A DNA stretch of 64,000 nucleotides from Sinorhizobium mexicanum (lineage in GTDB: Bacteria > Pseudomonadota > Alphaproteobacteria > Rhizobiales > Rhizobiaceae), in NCBI RefSeq assembly GCF_013488225.1, contig NZ_CP041241.1, positions 1,860,001 to 1,924,000 of the forward strand, read 5' to 3'. The notes beneath the pieces are model-generated. The model worked only from the letters and a program-made list of their open reading frames with translations. It was not told where the DNA came from and ran no database searches. The position numbers and the translations under genes are program-made. How positions within the stretch are numbered: position 1 is the stretch's first letter; each line of letters begins with the position of its first letter. This document shows, one piece after another, positions 1-8,618 of the stretch.

Positions 1-232
1 GGATGTCCCAAATCACCACGCGAAGCTGGTCGCCGACGGCCTCCGGGCGGAACAGGGCCGCCAGCACATCAGTGAGCGGATAGTTCGCCGGCCCGAGCGC
101 CATGTCGACCGCCACCGACACGAAGAGCGCCGCGGCGAGGCAGGAAATCAGCATCAACCGGCGTAGCACGAGGGCGCGGTAACGCCCGCGTCCCTCAATG
201 CCGGAGAATTCCCCCACGGCCGCAACCATCAT
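1..232 (-). CDS. FecCD-family iron-siderophore ABC permease, N-terminal part (cut by window edge)
   Basis: Only the first ~77 residues are present; the gene runs off the left edge. After a short cytoplasmic start there is a hydrophobic segment (LMLISCLAAALFVSVAV) and then the VVIWDIR stretch typical of the FecCD/BtuC permease family just before the second membrane helix. The protein would form the membrane channel for a periplasmic-binding-protein-dependent iron (siderophore, haem) or cobalamin importer. The ATG at 232 overlaps the TGA of the upstream binding-protein gene (ATGA), which indicates translational coupling; a second in-frame ATG follows at 229. It is the third gene of an operon led by two binding proteins. 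The exact substrate cannot be read from this fragment. Confidence 0.8.
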   Translation of the reverse strand, partial: MMVAAVGEFSGIEGRGRYRALVLRRLMLISCLAAALFVSVAVDMALGPANYPLTDVLAALFRPEAVGDQLRVVIWDI

Positions 233-1368
233 TCACCCCCTTGCGGAAGCGAGACGAAATAGCCCGGGCGATAGGCGACCGGCAGGAATTTCTCGTGGAA
301 CTCGCGGAACGTGCGATCCGGATCGATGTCGGCGAAAAGCTCCGGGTGGAACCACTTGGCAAATTGCTGGATCGGCACGAACTCGTAAGGCGCTCCGTAG
401 AACTGGTGCCAGACGGCATGCACCCTGCCCTCTTTCACCGCCGTGAGCGTGGTGAAGCCCGGCCGCCGCATCAGGGCTGCCAACCTTTCCCGTGCTGCCG
501 CCGGATCGGCGCCGCGGCCGACATTGACGAACTGGTTGACGTCGGACTCGGCCGCCCAGTTGCTGCCGGTGATAATCACGTGGTCCGGATCGGCGACGAC
601 GAGTTGTTCGGGGTTGAGGTCAACGAAGGTTGTTGCGGCAACATCCGAGCCGATATTGTGGCCACCCGCCTTTTCCACCATCTCGCCGAAGTTTGCGGGC
701 CCGAACGTCCTGCAGCAGGCGGTTTCACCGGTGATGCCCGGCGAGCGTTCGATGAAGACCTTCGGACGCTTAATCGCGCCGACGGCCGCCAGGCGATCGG
801 TCACCAGCGCGATCTGGGCCTGACGCCACGCGATGAACTCCTTCGCGCGTTCCTTCGCGCCAAAAAGCTCGCCGAGAATTTCGACGGATTTTACGCTGTT
901 CTTCGCCGGGTCGACGCGGAAGTCGAGAAAGACGACGGCGATGCCGGCCGCGGCTGCCTTTTCGATGAAGCCGGATTCCTCGACCGCCTGCTGCGCTTCG
1001 AGATTCAGCGTCAGTACGTCCGGCTTCAGCGCGATCGCCGCTTCCAGGCTGAAATCGCCGCTCGGGATATAGCCGAACAGCGGCAGGTCCGCGATTGTCG
1101 GAAAGCACTCGCGATAGGCCGTGTAGGAATCCGGATCTTTCTTGATGAGATCGTCGCGCCAGCCCACGATCGTGTCGAAGACGCGTTCGCCCTTCAGTGC
1201 CGCCGCCACATGAATCTGCCGCGCCTCGCCAAGCAGCACCCGCTTCGCCGGGAGTTCGAGCTCGATACGGCGACCGGTAACGTCGGTGATTTCCGCGGCG
1301 ATCGCCGGCGCAGCGATGGACACTGCCACGGCGACCAGCGCCGGGAAAAGTTTCTTGAACAGCGACAT
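229..1368 (-). CDS. Periplasmic iron-siderophore-type ABC substrate-binding protein (copy 2)
   Basis: A 379-residue secreted binding protein of the FecB/BtuF (PF01497) class. Residues 1-24 form a signal peptide ending in APAIAA; the mature part opens with EITDVTGRRIEL, the usual first strand of this fold. It would capture a ferric chelate, haem or a corrinoid in the periplasm for the permease that overlaps its stop codon. An adjacent cysteine pair lies near residues 218-219 (ETACCRTFG). I use the ATG at 1368, which has AAGGG eight bases upstream, instead of an in-frame TTG at 1374. It is a close paralogue of the next gene upstream, so the pair arose by tandem duplication. The iron box at 2602-2616 favours an iron ligand; the ligand itself is unknown. 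Confidence 0.85.
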   Translation of the reverse strand: MSLFKKLFPALVAVAVSIAAPAIAAEITDVTGRRIELELPAKRVLLGEARQIHVAAALKGERVFDTIVGWRDDLIKKDPDSYTAYRECFPTIADLPLFGYIPSGDFSLEAAIALKPDVLTLNLEAQQAVEESGFIEKAAAAGIAVVFLDFRVDPAKNSVKSVEILGELFGAKERAKEFIAWRQAQIALVTDRLAAVGAIKRPKVFIERSPGITGETACCRTFGPANFGEMVEKAGGHNIGSDVAATTFVDLNPEQLVVADPDHVIITGSNWAAESDVNQFVNVGRGADPAAARERLAALMRRPGFTTLTAVKEGRVHAVWHQFYGAPYEFVPIQQFAKWFHPELFADIDPDRTFREFHEKFLPVAYRPGYFVSLPQGGE

Positions 1369-1424
1369 GTGCAAACCCTTGATAGGCGCGCCGAAGAGCC
1401 GGCCTTCCCTTCGGCGCCCAATCC

Positions 1425-2558
1425 TTATTGACCGACATTCAGCGAGACGAAGTAACCGCCCTTGTAGGGAAGCGGCAGGAAGCGCTCATGCAGTTCCTTG
1501 AAGGTCGCCTCGGGATCGAGATCCTTGAAGAGGTCCGGGTGCAGCCACTTGGCGATCTGCTGGACGGCGACGAACTGATAGGGGTTGTTGTAGAACTGGT
1601 GCCAGATGGCATGGACATTGCCGTCCTTGACGGCTTTCACGCCGGTAAAGGCCGGACGCTTGGTCAGGTTCTCGAGCTTGCGGCGTGCTTCCGTCTCGTC
1701 GGCACCGTAGCCGACGCCGACCCAGGCGCCGCCTGGCACGTAACCCTGCCAGTTGCCGCCGGTGATGATGATCTGATCCGGGTTCGCGGCGATGATCTGC
1801 TCCGGATTGACCGTGCCGAACGTCCCCGGAATGATGTCCTTCGCCATGTTCACGCCGCCGGCGAGTTCGACCATCTTGCCGAAATTCTCATTGCCGAAGG
1901 ACATGCAGCAATCGTCGGAATAGCCGCCGGCGCGTTCGACGAAGACCAGCGGCTTTTTCGCCTCGGCCTTGGCGAGCACCTCGGTCACCCTGGCGATGCT
2001 GTCGGCGCGGAACTTGATGAACTCCTCGGCCTTTTGCTCCTTGCCGATGAGCTTGCCCATGATGCGCATGCTCGGCTCGGTGTTTTCCATCGGCTTCTCG
2101 CGGAAGTCGACGTAGACGAGCGGAATGCCGACCTTGCCGAGCTTTTCGATGTAGCCGGCCTCCTCCGTCGCCGTCTTGGCGTCGACATTCATGAGCACGA
2201 CGTCCGGCTTAAGCGCCACGGCCTGTTCGATGTCGAACGTTCCTTCCTTCATGCCGCCAAAAGCCGGCAGCTTGGCGATATCCGGATATTTGGCGAGATA
2301 GGCGGCATAGCTTTCGGGATCGGCCTTTGACAGGTCGTCGCGCCAGCCGACGACGCGCTTGAAGGGCTCTTCCCGGTCGAGCGCGGCGAGGAAATAGATC
2401 TGGCGCCCTTCGCCGAGAATCACGTGCTCGACCGGTACCTCGACCTCGACGTCCCGGCCCGTGACGTCCCGGACCTTGACCATTTCAGCCAATGCCGGGG
2501 CCGAAAAAAGGACGCAAGAAACCATGGCGGCGGTGGCCACCCTGTTGAAAAGCCTCAT
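1425..2558 (-). CDS. Periplasmic iron-siderophore-type ABC substrate-binding protein (copy 1)
   Basis: A 377-residue FecB/BtuF-class binding protein and the first gene of the iron-uptake operon. It has a signal peptide (cleavage likely after SAPALA, residue 24), then VKVRDVTGRDVEVEVP. It aligns with the downstream copy along its whole length, sharing blocks such as GWRDDL, ALKPDV, NPEQ, VHAIWHQFY and the C-terminal GYFVSL. The adjacent cysteines recur at 217-218 (DDCCMSFG). A GGAG sits nine bases before the ATG. About 45 bases upstream is a TGA-N9-TCA palindrome, the IRO box bound by RirA in rhizobia, so repression under iron sufficiency is likely. Two different binding proteins for one permease could widen the ligand range; that is inference. 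Confidence 0.85.
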   Translation of the reverse strand: MRLFNRVATAAMVSCVLFSAPALAEMVKVRDVTGRDVEVEVPVEHVILGEGRQIYFLAALDREEPFKRVVGWRDDLSKADPESYAAYLAKYPDIAKLPAFGGMKEGTFDIEQAVALKPDVVLMNVDAKTATEEAGYIEKLGKVGIPLVYVDFREKPMENTEPSMRIMGKLIGKEQKAEEFIKFRADSIARVTEVLAKAEAKKPLVFVERAGGYSDDCCMSFGNENFGKMVELAGGVNMAKDIIPGTFGTVNPEQIIAANPDQIIITGGNWQGYVPGGAWVGVGYGADETEARRKLENLTKRPAFTGVKAVKDGNVHAIWHQFYNNPYQFVAVQQIAKWLHPDLFKDLDPEATFKELHERFLPLPYKGGYFVSLNVGQ

Positions 2559-2601
2559 TGTTCTTCGCTCCGCTGAAAAATCTGCGCGATCTAATATTTC
2601 A

Positions 2602-2616
2602 TGACTTTATCAGTCA
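2602..2616. promoter_or_regulatory. IRO box (RirA-type iron-responsive operator)
   Basis: TGACTTTATCAGTCA is an exact match to the TGA-N9-TCA palindrome described for RirA-controlled iron-uptake promoters of Rhizobium and Sinorhizobium. It lies in the 106-bp gap between the binding-protein operon (leftward) and the methyltransferase gene (rightward), so it could control either or both. No binding data; the assignment rests on the exact motif and the iron-uptake context. Confidence 0.75.
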
Positions 2617-2664
2617 ACATTTATCTTTTAGAACGCTTCCAAACCTGCGGTTTAGGGAATCGGA

Positions 2665-3474
2665 ATGAGCGACGTGACAGAGCGCCGGAACTATAATCTT
2701 CGCGACGAAATCAAGGCCTATTGGTCGGAGCGCGCGGCAACCTTCGACCTTTCCCCCGGGCATGAGATTTTCTCCGAGGAAGAGCGTGCGGCGTGGCACC
2801 GGCTGATCCGGCGACATCTCGGCGACGGCGAAGGCCGCATGGCGCTGGACCTTGCAAGCGGCACCGGCGTCGTCTCGCACCTGCTTGACGATCTCGGCTT
2901 CCGGGTGACCGGCCTCGACTGGGCCGACCCCATGCTCGAGCGCGCGCGCAGCAAGGCACGCGAGCGCCGGCGCACGATTTCGTTCCGCATGGGCGACGCC
3001 GAAAACACGATGGAGCCGGACGATCATTACGATGCCGTCGTCAACCGACATCTGGTCTGGACGCTTGTCGACCCGGCCGCAGCCTTTGCGGAATGGCTGC
3101 GCGTCTTGAAGCCGGGCGGCACGCTGCTGATCGTCGACGGCGACTTCGTCAATACGAATGCGCTGGAGCGGCTGTTCTCAAAGCTCAGCGCCTGGGGCCA
3201 GCGCGCCGGGCTTCTCAAGGCGGACACGCCGTCCGGCTCGCGCCAGATGATGGAGACCCACAAAAGCATCCTCTCCCGTGTCCACTTCTCGCAAGGCGCG
3301 CGAGCCGAAACAGTGGCCGACATTCTTCGGAAGGCGGGATTCGTCGACGTCGAGATCGATACCGATCTCCGCGAAATCCATCGGACGCAGGCGCCAAACT
3401 GGAACGTCTTCAAGGCACTCGCGCGCAAGAGCCAGCACCGCTACGCGATCCGGGCAAGCAAACCGGCGAGCTGA
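2665..3474 (+). CDS. Class I SAM-dependent methyltransferase
   Basis: A 269-residue cytoplasmic methyltransferase. The SAM-binding motif I is LDLASGTGVVSHLL (about residues 61-74), followed by the motif II acidic strand (VTGLDWADPMLERA), the GDAE of motif III and the VLKPGG post-III motif. This is the Methyltransf_11/25 class fold, which uses S-adenosylmethionine, but the acceptor is not identifiable. It is divergent from an iron-siderophore uptake operon across a 106-bp gap with an IRO box; methyltransferases next to such transporters are seen in several bacteria, so a role in modifying a chelator or a haem/corrinoid is possible (inference). A 7-bp hairpin follows and separates it from the convergent nnrR. 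Confidence 0.85.
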   Translation: MSDVTERRNYNLRDEIKAYWSERAATFDLSPGHEIFSEEERAAWHRLIRRHLGDGEGRMALDLASGTGVVSHLLDDLGFRVTGLDWADPMLERARSKARERRRTISFRMGDAENTMEPDDHYDAVVNRHLVWTLVDPAAAFAEWLRVLKPGGTLLIVDGDFVNTNALERLFSKLSAWGQRAGLLKADTPSGSRQMMETHKSILSRVHFSQGARAETVADILRKAGFVDVEIDTDLREIHRTQAPNWNVFKALARKSQHRYAIRASKPAS

Positions 3475-3498
3475 AAGAGGGCGAATGATTTGGGCAAA

Positions 3499-3520
3499 GC
3501 CGGGTCGAACGTAACCCGGC
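3499..3520. terminator. Hairpin between convergent methyltransferase and nnrR
   Basis: Inverted repeat GCCGGGT - 8-base loop - ACCCGGC in the 61-bp gap between the convergent methyltransferase and nnrR stop codons. There is no strong T tract, so it may be a weak bidirectional terminator. Confidence 0.5.
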
Positions 3521-3535
3521 GCCGATTTCGTGAAG

Positions 3536-4237
3536 CTATCGTTCTTCCGCCTGTTCGGCGAGGCGCTTCAGCCCGGGGATGTCGCAAAGGACGAGCTTCT
3601 GCCTGCCGCCCTGGACGAGACCGCGTCCCTCCCAGGCGCTCAAGATTCGCGAGACGGTGTGCAGTGTCGTGCCGGTCATCTCGGCGATATCCTGCCGCGA
3701 GATCGGGAAATCGATGCGCACCCCGCTCTGTTCGCGGCGGCCGGCCTGTTCGGCAAGCCGCAGCACCGCGTGCGCAACCCGCCGTTCGACCTCCTCGGTC
3801 GACATTTCGCGGATTCGGGTATGTGCCTCGTCCAGCCGCTGGCCGATCGTATGCATGGCATTGACGGCGAGATGCGGGTTCATCTCGACGAAGACGTTCC
3901 AGAGCTCCGTCGGCCACGCAAGCACCAGGCTTTCGGTCGCCGACGTCGCAGTTCCGGGATAGTCGTTGCGCTGAAGTGCGCGGGCAAAGCCGAAGAGGTC
4001 ACCGGGATTGACGACGCGAACGATGATCTGCTGGCCGTCCCGCGTCACCTGGGTGACCTTCAGGCGTCCATGCAGCAGCAGGTAGAAGAATTCCGCCGTG
4101 GCGCCCTGCTCGAACACCGCCTCGTTCTGCGGAACGCGCCGGACGGTCGCGTGCGCCAGCAGCTGGTCGAGCTCCTGGTCGCTCATCTTCTGAAACAATG
4201 GGAGTGATTTTACGAGTGTTCGGTCGAGCGCGGCCAC
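3536..4237 (-). CDS. nnrR: NnrR-type Crp/Fnr transcriptional regulator (nitric oxide response)
   Basis: A 233-residue Crp/Fnr-family activator. An N-terminal cyclic-nucleotide-binding-like beta roll (about 20-130) is followed by a dimer helix and a C-terminal helix-turn-helix (ISRQDIAEMTGTTLHTVSRI, about 180-200). It lacks the N-terminal cysteine cluster of FNR, as NnrR/DNR proteins do; members of this class respond to NO and activate nir and nor promoters. I chose the GTG at 4237, preceded by AAGGA; upstream codons run back into nirV and give a protein longer than the family. It is 130 bp downstream of nirV on the same strand, so it could be co-transcribed with nirK-nirV. Its targets are probably the TTG-N8-CAA boxes in this window. 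Confidence 0.9.
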   Translation of the reverse strand: MAALDRTLVKSLPLFQKMSDQELDQLLAHATVRRVPQNEAVFEQGATAEFFYLLLHGRLKVTQVTRDGQQIIVRVVNPGDLFGFARALQRNDYPGTATSATESLVLAWPTELWNVFVEMNPHLAVNAMHTIGQRLDEAHTRIREMSTEEVERRVAHAVLRLAEQAGRREQSGVRIDFPISRQDIAEMTGTTLHTVSRILSAWEGRGLVQGGRQKLVLCDIPGLKRLAEQAEER

Positions 4238-4367
4238 GTCGTTCCTTGTCTTCTGCCGTTCGGATATGGCGGCTGCTATATCATACAGCACCGGAGCAAG
4301 AAAGGACCGTCCCGCGCCCGTGTCGTCCGCGCAGGCCTCAATGCCGGCGCGGTCGGCATGCACGCTG

Positions 4368-5282
4368 TCACACCGCACCCGCGCGACGCCGTTCATAGGC
4401 ATAGAGCATACGAGCGTACCAGCGATCGTCACGCACGAGGCGGAAGCCGAGATTGTCCGGCGGGACGCCAACGGCGCAGCCGCCGCTCTTCGGCTCGCGC
4501 ACGAAGAAGCTCATCGAGGCGCGGTGCTTGCCATCGACGACATAGATGCCGCAGGCCGGCTGTTCCTTCAGCACCTCGCCGCGATCACCGATCGTCACCC
4601 GGCGATGGCAGGTTCTGGTCCATTCCCAGACATTGCCGCCGACATCGGCCACGCCGTACTCGTTCTCGCCGAACGTGCCGCGCGGCTGCGGGTGCGGATC
4701 GGGCGACTTCTGGCGGCTTGACTCACGCTCGTAGTCGGCGAGCCAGCGGAGGGCCGGATTGTCGCTTTCGGCATCGATCCCCAGTGCATCGTCCGGAAAT
4801 TTGCTGCCGGCGGCAAAGGCCCATTGCTCGTCGGTCGGAAGCCGCCAGACCTCTCCGGTCTGCGCCGTAAGCCACCTGGCGTAGCTCTCTGCGTCGCTGT
4901 GGTTGACGCCCGTGACCGGCACGTCCTCACCGCCACCCCCGGCCTCCGGCGCCTGGCAGGCGCCATCCTCGACGCAACGGCGATATTCACCGCGACTGAC
5001 CTGGTACTTGGTGATCGCGAACGGCGCCGCGAGCGCGGCATCGACCAGCGGCGCGTCGACGGCCAGACCCCGTTTCAGGAAGTGCCCCTCCGCGCGATAG
5101 CGCATTTGCCTCGGCTCGATGATAACGGTCTCCGGCCCTTGGATCACAAGGCCGGAGACCGGCCCCACCGGATCGAACAGGCCGAGTTTCGCCGACAGTG
5201 TGACGCCGAGTGCGACGAGCAGAGCCGCCGGCACAGTCAGCGAGAGAATCGAGGGCGAAGTTTTCCGGTTCTTCTTGCTCAT
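4368..5282 (-). CDS. nirV: NirV, formylglycine-generating-enzyme-like protein linked to NirK
   Basis: A 304-residue protein with one N-terminal membrane anchor (about 12-32) followed by an FGE-sulfatase (SUMF1-like) domain: PFAITKYQVSRGEYRRC, the RLPTDEQWAFAA block, the GGNVWEW signature and the terminal NLGFRLVRD. NirV is commonly encoded directly after copper nitrite reductase in rhizobia and Rhodobacter; its biochemical role is unproven and mutants in some species have little phenotype. It follows nirK by 84 bp. That gap holds a GC-rich imperfect inverted repeat (around 5310-5350), which could lower downstream expression. Identity rests on the domain and its position. Confidence 0.9.
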   Translation of the reverse strand: MSKKNRKTSPSILSLTVPAALLVALGVTLSAKLGLFDPVGPVSGLVIQGPETVIIEPRQMRYRAEGHFLKRGLAVDAPLVDAALAAPFAITKYQVSRGEYRRCVEDGACQAPEAGGGGEDVPVTGVNHSDAESYARWLTAQTGEVWRLPTDEQWAFAAGSKFPDDALGIDAESDNPALRWLADYERESSRQKSPDPHPQPRGTFGENEYGVADVGGNVWEWTRTCHRRVTIGDRGEVLKEQPACGIYVVDGKHRASMSFFVREPKSGGCAVGVPPDNLGFRLVRDDRWYARMLYAYERRRAGAV

Positions 5283-5366
5283 GGCTTGGTTTCCGGATGG
5301 GACATTGTCGCTGCCGACGCGGGGAGATTTGATGCGGCCCCGCAGCGGCGCTTCGTAAGTATCAGC

Positions 5367-6506
5367 TTACATCGACGCCGGCTTGACCACAGCCGTCATC
5401 AGGTCGTCGTTCCATTCGCCGGTCACCTTGAAGTGACCCGCCGCGCCGAGCTCGAACGCTTCGATCAGGTTATGGTTGACGTAGGCATAGATGCCGGGTT
5501 GGCGGAACGTGTAGAACGCAGCACCGGCCGTGCCACCGGGGATAAGCCAAGTCTCCTGGTCCAGATCGGGCGGGTTGCGGAACTTGCCGGTCGCCCAGAC
5601 GTAGTCACCATGCCCGCCGATCAGGTGCGGCCGCGTGTCGCGGTTCGCCTGCGAATGGATGATCAGCACCCGTTCGCCGACGGCCGCGGTCAGCGCGTTC
5701 TCGCCGGTAAGCGCCCCCACGGCACCGTTGAAGACGACGTGCGTCGGGGTCAGCGTGCGCATGGCCTTGACCGTGTCCTCGTAGGCTTCGCCGGGGGTTT
5801 CGTACTTCTTGTAGTTGCCGGCCTCGTCGCGCGGCACGTAGAAATCCTGCTCGCCGACATAGTAGATGCGGTCATAGGTGAGGGCCTGGCCCTTTTCGTC
5901 CTTGAGACCCTCGCGCGGCAGCACCATGATCGCGCCGTTCATACCCGAGGTGACGTGCCAGGGCACCATGCCTTCCGGCGCGCAATGGTAGACGAACACG
6001 CCCGGCTTGGTTGCCTTGAAGCGCAGAACTGCCTCTTCGCCGGGATTGACTTTCGTCAGGCCACCGCCGCCGAGCGCACCGGTTGCCGCGTGAAAGTCGA
6101 TATTGTGCAACAGCGTGTTGGTGTCCGGGTTGATCAGCGTGAGTTCGACATAGTCGCCTTCGTGCACGACCATCAGCGGGCCCGGCACCGAGCCATTGAA
6201 GGTCATGGCGTTGATTTCCGTTCCGTCGCCGTCGATCACGAGTTTCTTTTCCTGAATGGTCATCGTGAATTCAACGATACGGGGACCGGTCTTGGCCACC
6301 TGATCATGGGCATGGACGAAAGGCGGCTTGACGAGCTCCACCTTCACCTTCACGCGCGGCAAGGTCGAGATGTCGACCGGCGGAGTGGCCGCCGCGGCCG
6401 CGGGCGCCGCCTGCGCCGTCGCCGTCTGCAGGAGTGGCGTCAAGGCGCCTGCGAAAGCCGCGCCGGCAAGAACCGTCCTGCGAGTCATCTGAAGTTGTTC
6501 ACTCAT
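5367..6506 (-). CDS. nirK: Copper-containing nitrite reductase NirK
   Basis: A 379-residue periplasmic enzyme that reduces nitrite to nitric oxide. It begins with a Tat signal ([10 protein letters not shown], residues 9-18). Two cupredoxin domains follow. The copper ligands have the family spacing: type 1 His134, Cys175, His184, Met189; type 2 His139 and His174, with the third from the C-terminal domain ([16 protein letters not shown] region or the following YVNHN). There are two adjacent ATGs; the second (6506) lies seven bases after AAGGAG and is preferred over 6509. The leader to the divergent nnrS is about 360 bp and carries three TTG-N8-CAA boxes, consistent with NnrR control. Its likely electron donor is the pseudoazurin encoded at 33292-33738. 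Confidence 0.97.
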   Translation of the reverse strand: MSEQLQMTRRTVLAGAAFAGALTPLLQTATAQAAPAAAAATPPVDISTLPRVKVKVELVKPPFVHAHDQVAKTGPRIVEFTMTIQEKKLVIDGDGTEINAMTFNGSVPGPLMVVHEGDYVELTLINPDTNTLLHNIDFHAATGALGGGGLTKVNPGEEAVLRFKATKPGVFVYHCAPEGMVPWHVTSGMNGAIMVLPREGLKDEKGQALTYDRIYYVGEQDFYVPRDEAGNYKKYETPGEAYEDTVKAMRTLTPTHVVFNGAVGALTGENALTAAVGERVLIIHSQANRDTRPHLIGGHGDYVWATGKFRNPPDLDQETWLIPGGTAGAAFYTFRQPGIYAYVNHNLIEAFELGAAGHFKVTGEWNDDLMTAVVKPASM

Positions 6507-6673
6507 CATCGCTCTCCTTGGGCGTGATCGCGACACCGGAATTGTTGTCCTAAGATCACGCCAATATTCAACGTGTTACGGTTGCCATTGCCCCCACGGC
6601 CGGCTCACCGTTGCTTTGACCGCTCTTTTTTCAGCGTTCGTATTCCAAGTAGAACCAGATGCCACCGACATCT

Positions 6674-6687
6674 TTGTCTTGGAACAA
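6674..6687. promoter_or_regulatory. NnrR/FNR-type box, nirK-nnrS intergenic region
   Basis: TTGTC-TTGG-AACAA, a TTG-N8-CAA inverted repeat about 170 bp upstream of the nirK start. It is the closest of three such boxes to nirK and is a plausible NnrR site for it. The arms are imperfect (TTGTC against TTGTT read from the other strand). Confidence 0.55.
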
Positions 6688-6754
6688 ACGTTTCTTGGCG
6701 CCGTCCATATTTTGGGAAATTCCCCTGCGCACTTTGTCGCACCCCCACCAATAC

Positions 6755-6768
6755 TTGCGATTTGGCAA
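6755..6768. promoter_or_regulatory. NnrR-type box upstream of nnrS
   Basis: TTGCG-ATTT-GGCAA, a 14-bp TTG-N8-CAA box about 100 bp upstream of the nnrS ATG and 27 bp from the next box. The TTGCG half-site recurs before norC, supporting a shared regulator. Confidence 0.65.
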
Positions 6769-6781
6769 AGCGCGCCAATAC

Positions 6782-6795
6782 TTGCGTTTTCGCAA
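6782..6795. promoter_or_regulatory. NnrR-type box (perfect arms) upstream of nnrS
   Basis: TTGCG-TTTT-CGCAA: perfect 5-bp inverted arms, centred about 80 bp before the nnrS ATG at 6869. This leaves room for a promoter with the box near -41 and a short leader. It is the best match in the window to the form seen before nirK, nor and hemN genes. Confidence 0.75.
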
Positions 6796-6868
6796 AGAAT
6801 GGACCTCCCCCCATGGTACTCGGTGCCATCTCGATATCGTTCGGGATCCCCGCAGACAGGATCGGACA

Positions 6869-8092
6869 ATGTTTCATATGCGCAGCAAATCGCCGCCCCG
6901 TGGGGGCATACCGCGCGGGCTTGCCACTACCGGGCCCGTCCTTTTCTCCTATGGCTTCAGGCCGTTCTTTCTCGGGGCAGGCCTCTGGGCCATCGGCGCG
7001 ATGGCCGCGTGGATCGCCGCACTGACCTCGGGCATCGATATCGCGGGGAGTTATGGTGCCGCGCACTGGCATGCCCATGAAATGTTGTTCGGCTTCTCGT
7101 CCGCCGTGCTCGCCGGCTTCCTCCTGACGGCGGTTCCGAACTGGACCGGCAGGCTTCCCGTGTCGGGTCTGCCGCTCGCCGGGCTCTTCGGCCTCTGGCT
7201 CGCGGGCCGGCTGGCGCTGCTCGCAACCGATCTGCTCGGGCTGACACTGGCGGCTGTGATCGAAGCACTGTTTCTTCCGACGCTACTGGCGATCTGCGCG
7301 CGCGAGGTGATCGCGGGACGGAAATGGAAGGACCTGAAGGTCGTCGGCGGATTGGTGTTGCTGTCGTGCGCCAACGTCCATTTCCACCTCGCCGTGCTAA
7401 CCGAAGCCAACGTCGATACGGCGGCAAGGCTGGCGATCGGGGCATATGTCATGCTGATCATGATCGTCGGGGGACGAATTCTGCCGAGCTTCACGCGCAA
7501 TTGGCTCAACAAGCTCGACCGTACTGATTTTCCGACGCCCTATAATCGCTTCGACATGGTCGCCATCCTGGCGGGCATCGCGGCGCTCGCCTCCTGGGTG
7601 CTGGCGCCGGAGCATCTCCTGACCGCCGCAATCGCGACGGTCGCATCCTTGCTGCATATTGCCCGCCTGTTTCGCTGGCGCGGCTGGACGACCTACCCCG
7701 AGAAGCTGCTCGTGGTGCTGCACGTCGCCTACGCCTTCGTGCCGCTCGGATTCGCCGGGATTGCCGCGGGCGCGCTCGGCGCACTCGGGGAATACCCGGT
7801 GATGCACATCCTGACTGTGGGCGTCATCGCGTGCATGATGCTGGCGGTGATGACGCGCGCAAGCCGCGGACACACCGGCCGGCCGTTGACGTCGTCGCCG
7901 ATCACCAACGCATCCTACGCGGCGATCATCGGAGCGGCGCTGCTGCGGCCTTTCGCGGAAGTCGTGCCGTCCTATTACCACGTCCTGGCCGCCATATCGG
8001 GCGCCTTGTGGATAGGCGCATTCATGCTGTTCTGCCTGGAATACGGGCCGATGCTGGTGCTCAACCGCCGCTCGCCGCGCGGCGCAGCCTGA
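6869..8092 (+). CDS. nnrS: NnrS family haem-copper membrane protein
   Basis: A 407-residue polytopic membrane protein (about 12 helices) of the NnrS family. The diagnostic N-terminal block is FSYGFRPFFLGAGLWA, followed by AAHWHAHEMLFGFSSAVLAG, whose histidines fit the proposed haem/metal ligands. NnrS was found as part of the NnrR regulon in Rhodobacter and protects against nitrosative stress, for example by limiting dinitrosyl-iron damage. I start at the ATG at 6869 (MFHMRS); an ATG at 6878 is also possible, and frames extending further upstream cross the regulatory boxes. It is divergent from nirK and downstream of two strong NnrR-type boxes. Confidence 0.9.
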   Translation: MFHMRSKSPPRGGIPRGLATTGPVLFSYGFRPFFLGAGLWAIGAMAAWIAALTSGIDIAGSYGAAHWHAHEMLFGFSSAVLAGFLLTAVPNWTGRLPVSGLPLAGLFGLWLAGRLALLATDLLGLTLAAVIEALFLPTLLAICAREVIAGRKWKDLKVVGGLVLLSCANVHFHLAVLTEANVDTAARLAIGAYVMLIMIVGGRILPSFTRNWLNKLDRTDFPTPYNRFDMVAILAGIAALASWVLAPEHLLTAAIATVASLLHIARLFRWRGWTTYPEKLLVVLHVAYAFVPLGFAGIAAGALGALGEYPVMHILTVGVIACMMLAVMTRASRGHTGRPLTSSPITNASYAAIIGAALLRPFAEVVPSYYHVLAAISGALWIGAFMLFCLEYGPMLVLNRRSPRGAA

Positions 8093-8146
8093 GATCCGCA
8101 CCAAGCCGACATCGGGAGCCCGGCCGAAGGAACCTCGGCTAGGCTC

Positions 8147-8404
8147 TTACTGTTTGAGGCGCAGCAGCGCCTTCCGCGCCTCCTCGGCCAGGGGGTGGTC
8201 CGGGTGGCGGCGAATGAAGCGTTCATAGGCCTCGACCGTGTTCTTCGCCTTCACCCGCTCGAACTCGGACCTGACGGCTGCCTCGGGATCCGGAGGCTTC
8301 TGCATCTCTACTCCGCCTGCTTTCGTCGCACCTTGCACCGAGGTCGACAGGCCGATCGCCAGAATCGCCAAGCCGACCTGTTTCAGTAATCCGCGGAGGG
8401 CCAC
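8147..8404 (-). CDS. Small secreted protein of unknown function
   Basis: About 85 residues, convergent with nnrS. The GTG start at 8404 has GGAG eight bases before it and gives a clean signal peptide (ALRGLLKQVGLAILAIGLS, cleavage near VQGA); the alternative ATG at 8428 has no visible ribosome-binding site. The mature part is charged and helical (RSEFERVKAKNTVEAYERF, then RHPDHPLAEEARKALLRL), resembling a single TPR-like helical hairpin of the kind seen in periplasmic repeat proteins. I cannot assign a function. Its position inside the denitrification island is the only context. The start is uncertain. Confidence 0.6.
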   Translation of the reverse strand: MALRGLLKQVGLAILAIGLSTSVQGATKAGGVEMQKPPDPEAAVRSEFERVKAKNTVEAYERFIRRHPDHPLAEEARKALLRLKQ

Positions 8405-8487
8405 AAAAATGTCTCCAATTTTAACCATCGGCTTATAAGAATCGTATCTCGCGGCGGCTATTGTCCCGGACGCGAGCTTCCAGGCTT

Positions 8488-8588
8488 TACAGCGCCGCGC
8501 GACTTATCAGACGCGCAAAGGACGCTGTAGCACCTTCAAGTGCTGCATGTTTGCTTAAGTCGGCGACGATTCAAGCAAACATGCGGTA
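8488..8588. repeat. Intergenic palindromic repeat, family A
   Basis: Two adjacent palindromic modules. The first contains GCGCCGCGCGACTTATCAGA followed by CGCGCAAAGGACGCTGTAG; the second is a stem GCATGTTTGCTT - loop - AAGCAAACATGC. The same composite recurs near 12430, 12994, 43545 and 58153, and as single modules near 10143 and 43774. Such elements are typical of Sinorhizobium intergenic DNA. It fills the gap between the small secreted protein and the metalloprotease. Confidence 0.7.
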
Positions 8589-8618
8589 GACGCCATTACG
8601 TCAAGAGTGGGAATTTGC

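Noticed and set aside
241..1431. Long open frame on the plus strand opposite the binding-protein gene
   Set aside because: It mirrors the third-position GC bias of the true gene on the other strand, has no family motif and no ribosome-binding site.
4238..4367. An FNR-type box for nnrR itself in the nirV-nnrR gap
   Set aside because: No TTG-N8-CAA match; nnrR may instead be read through from nirK-nirV.
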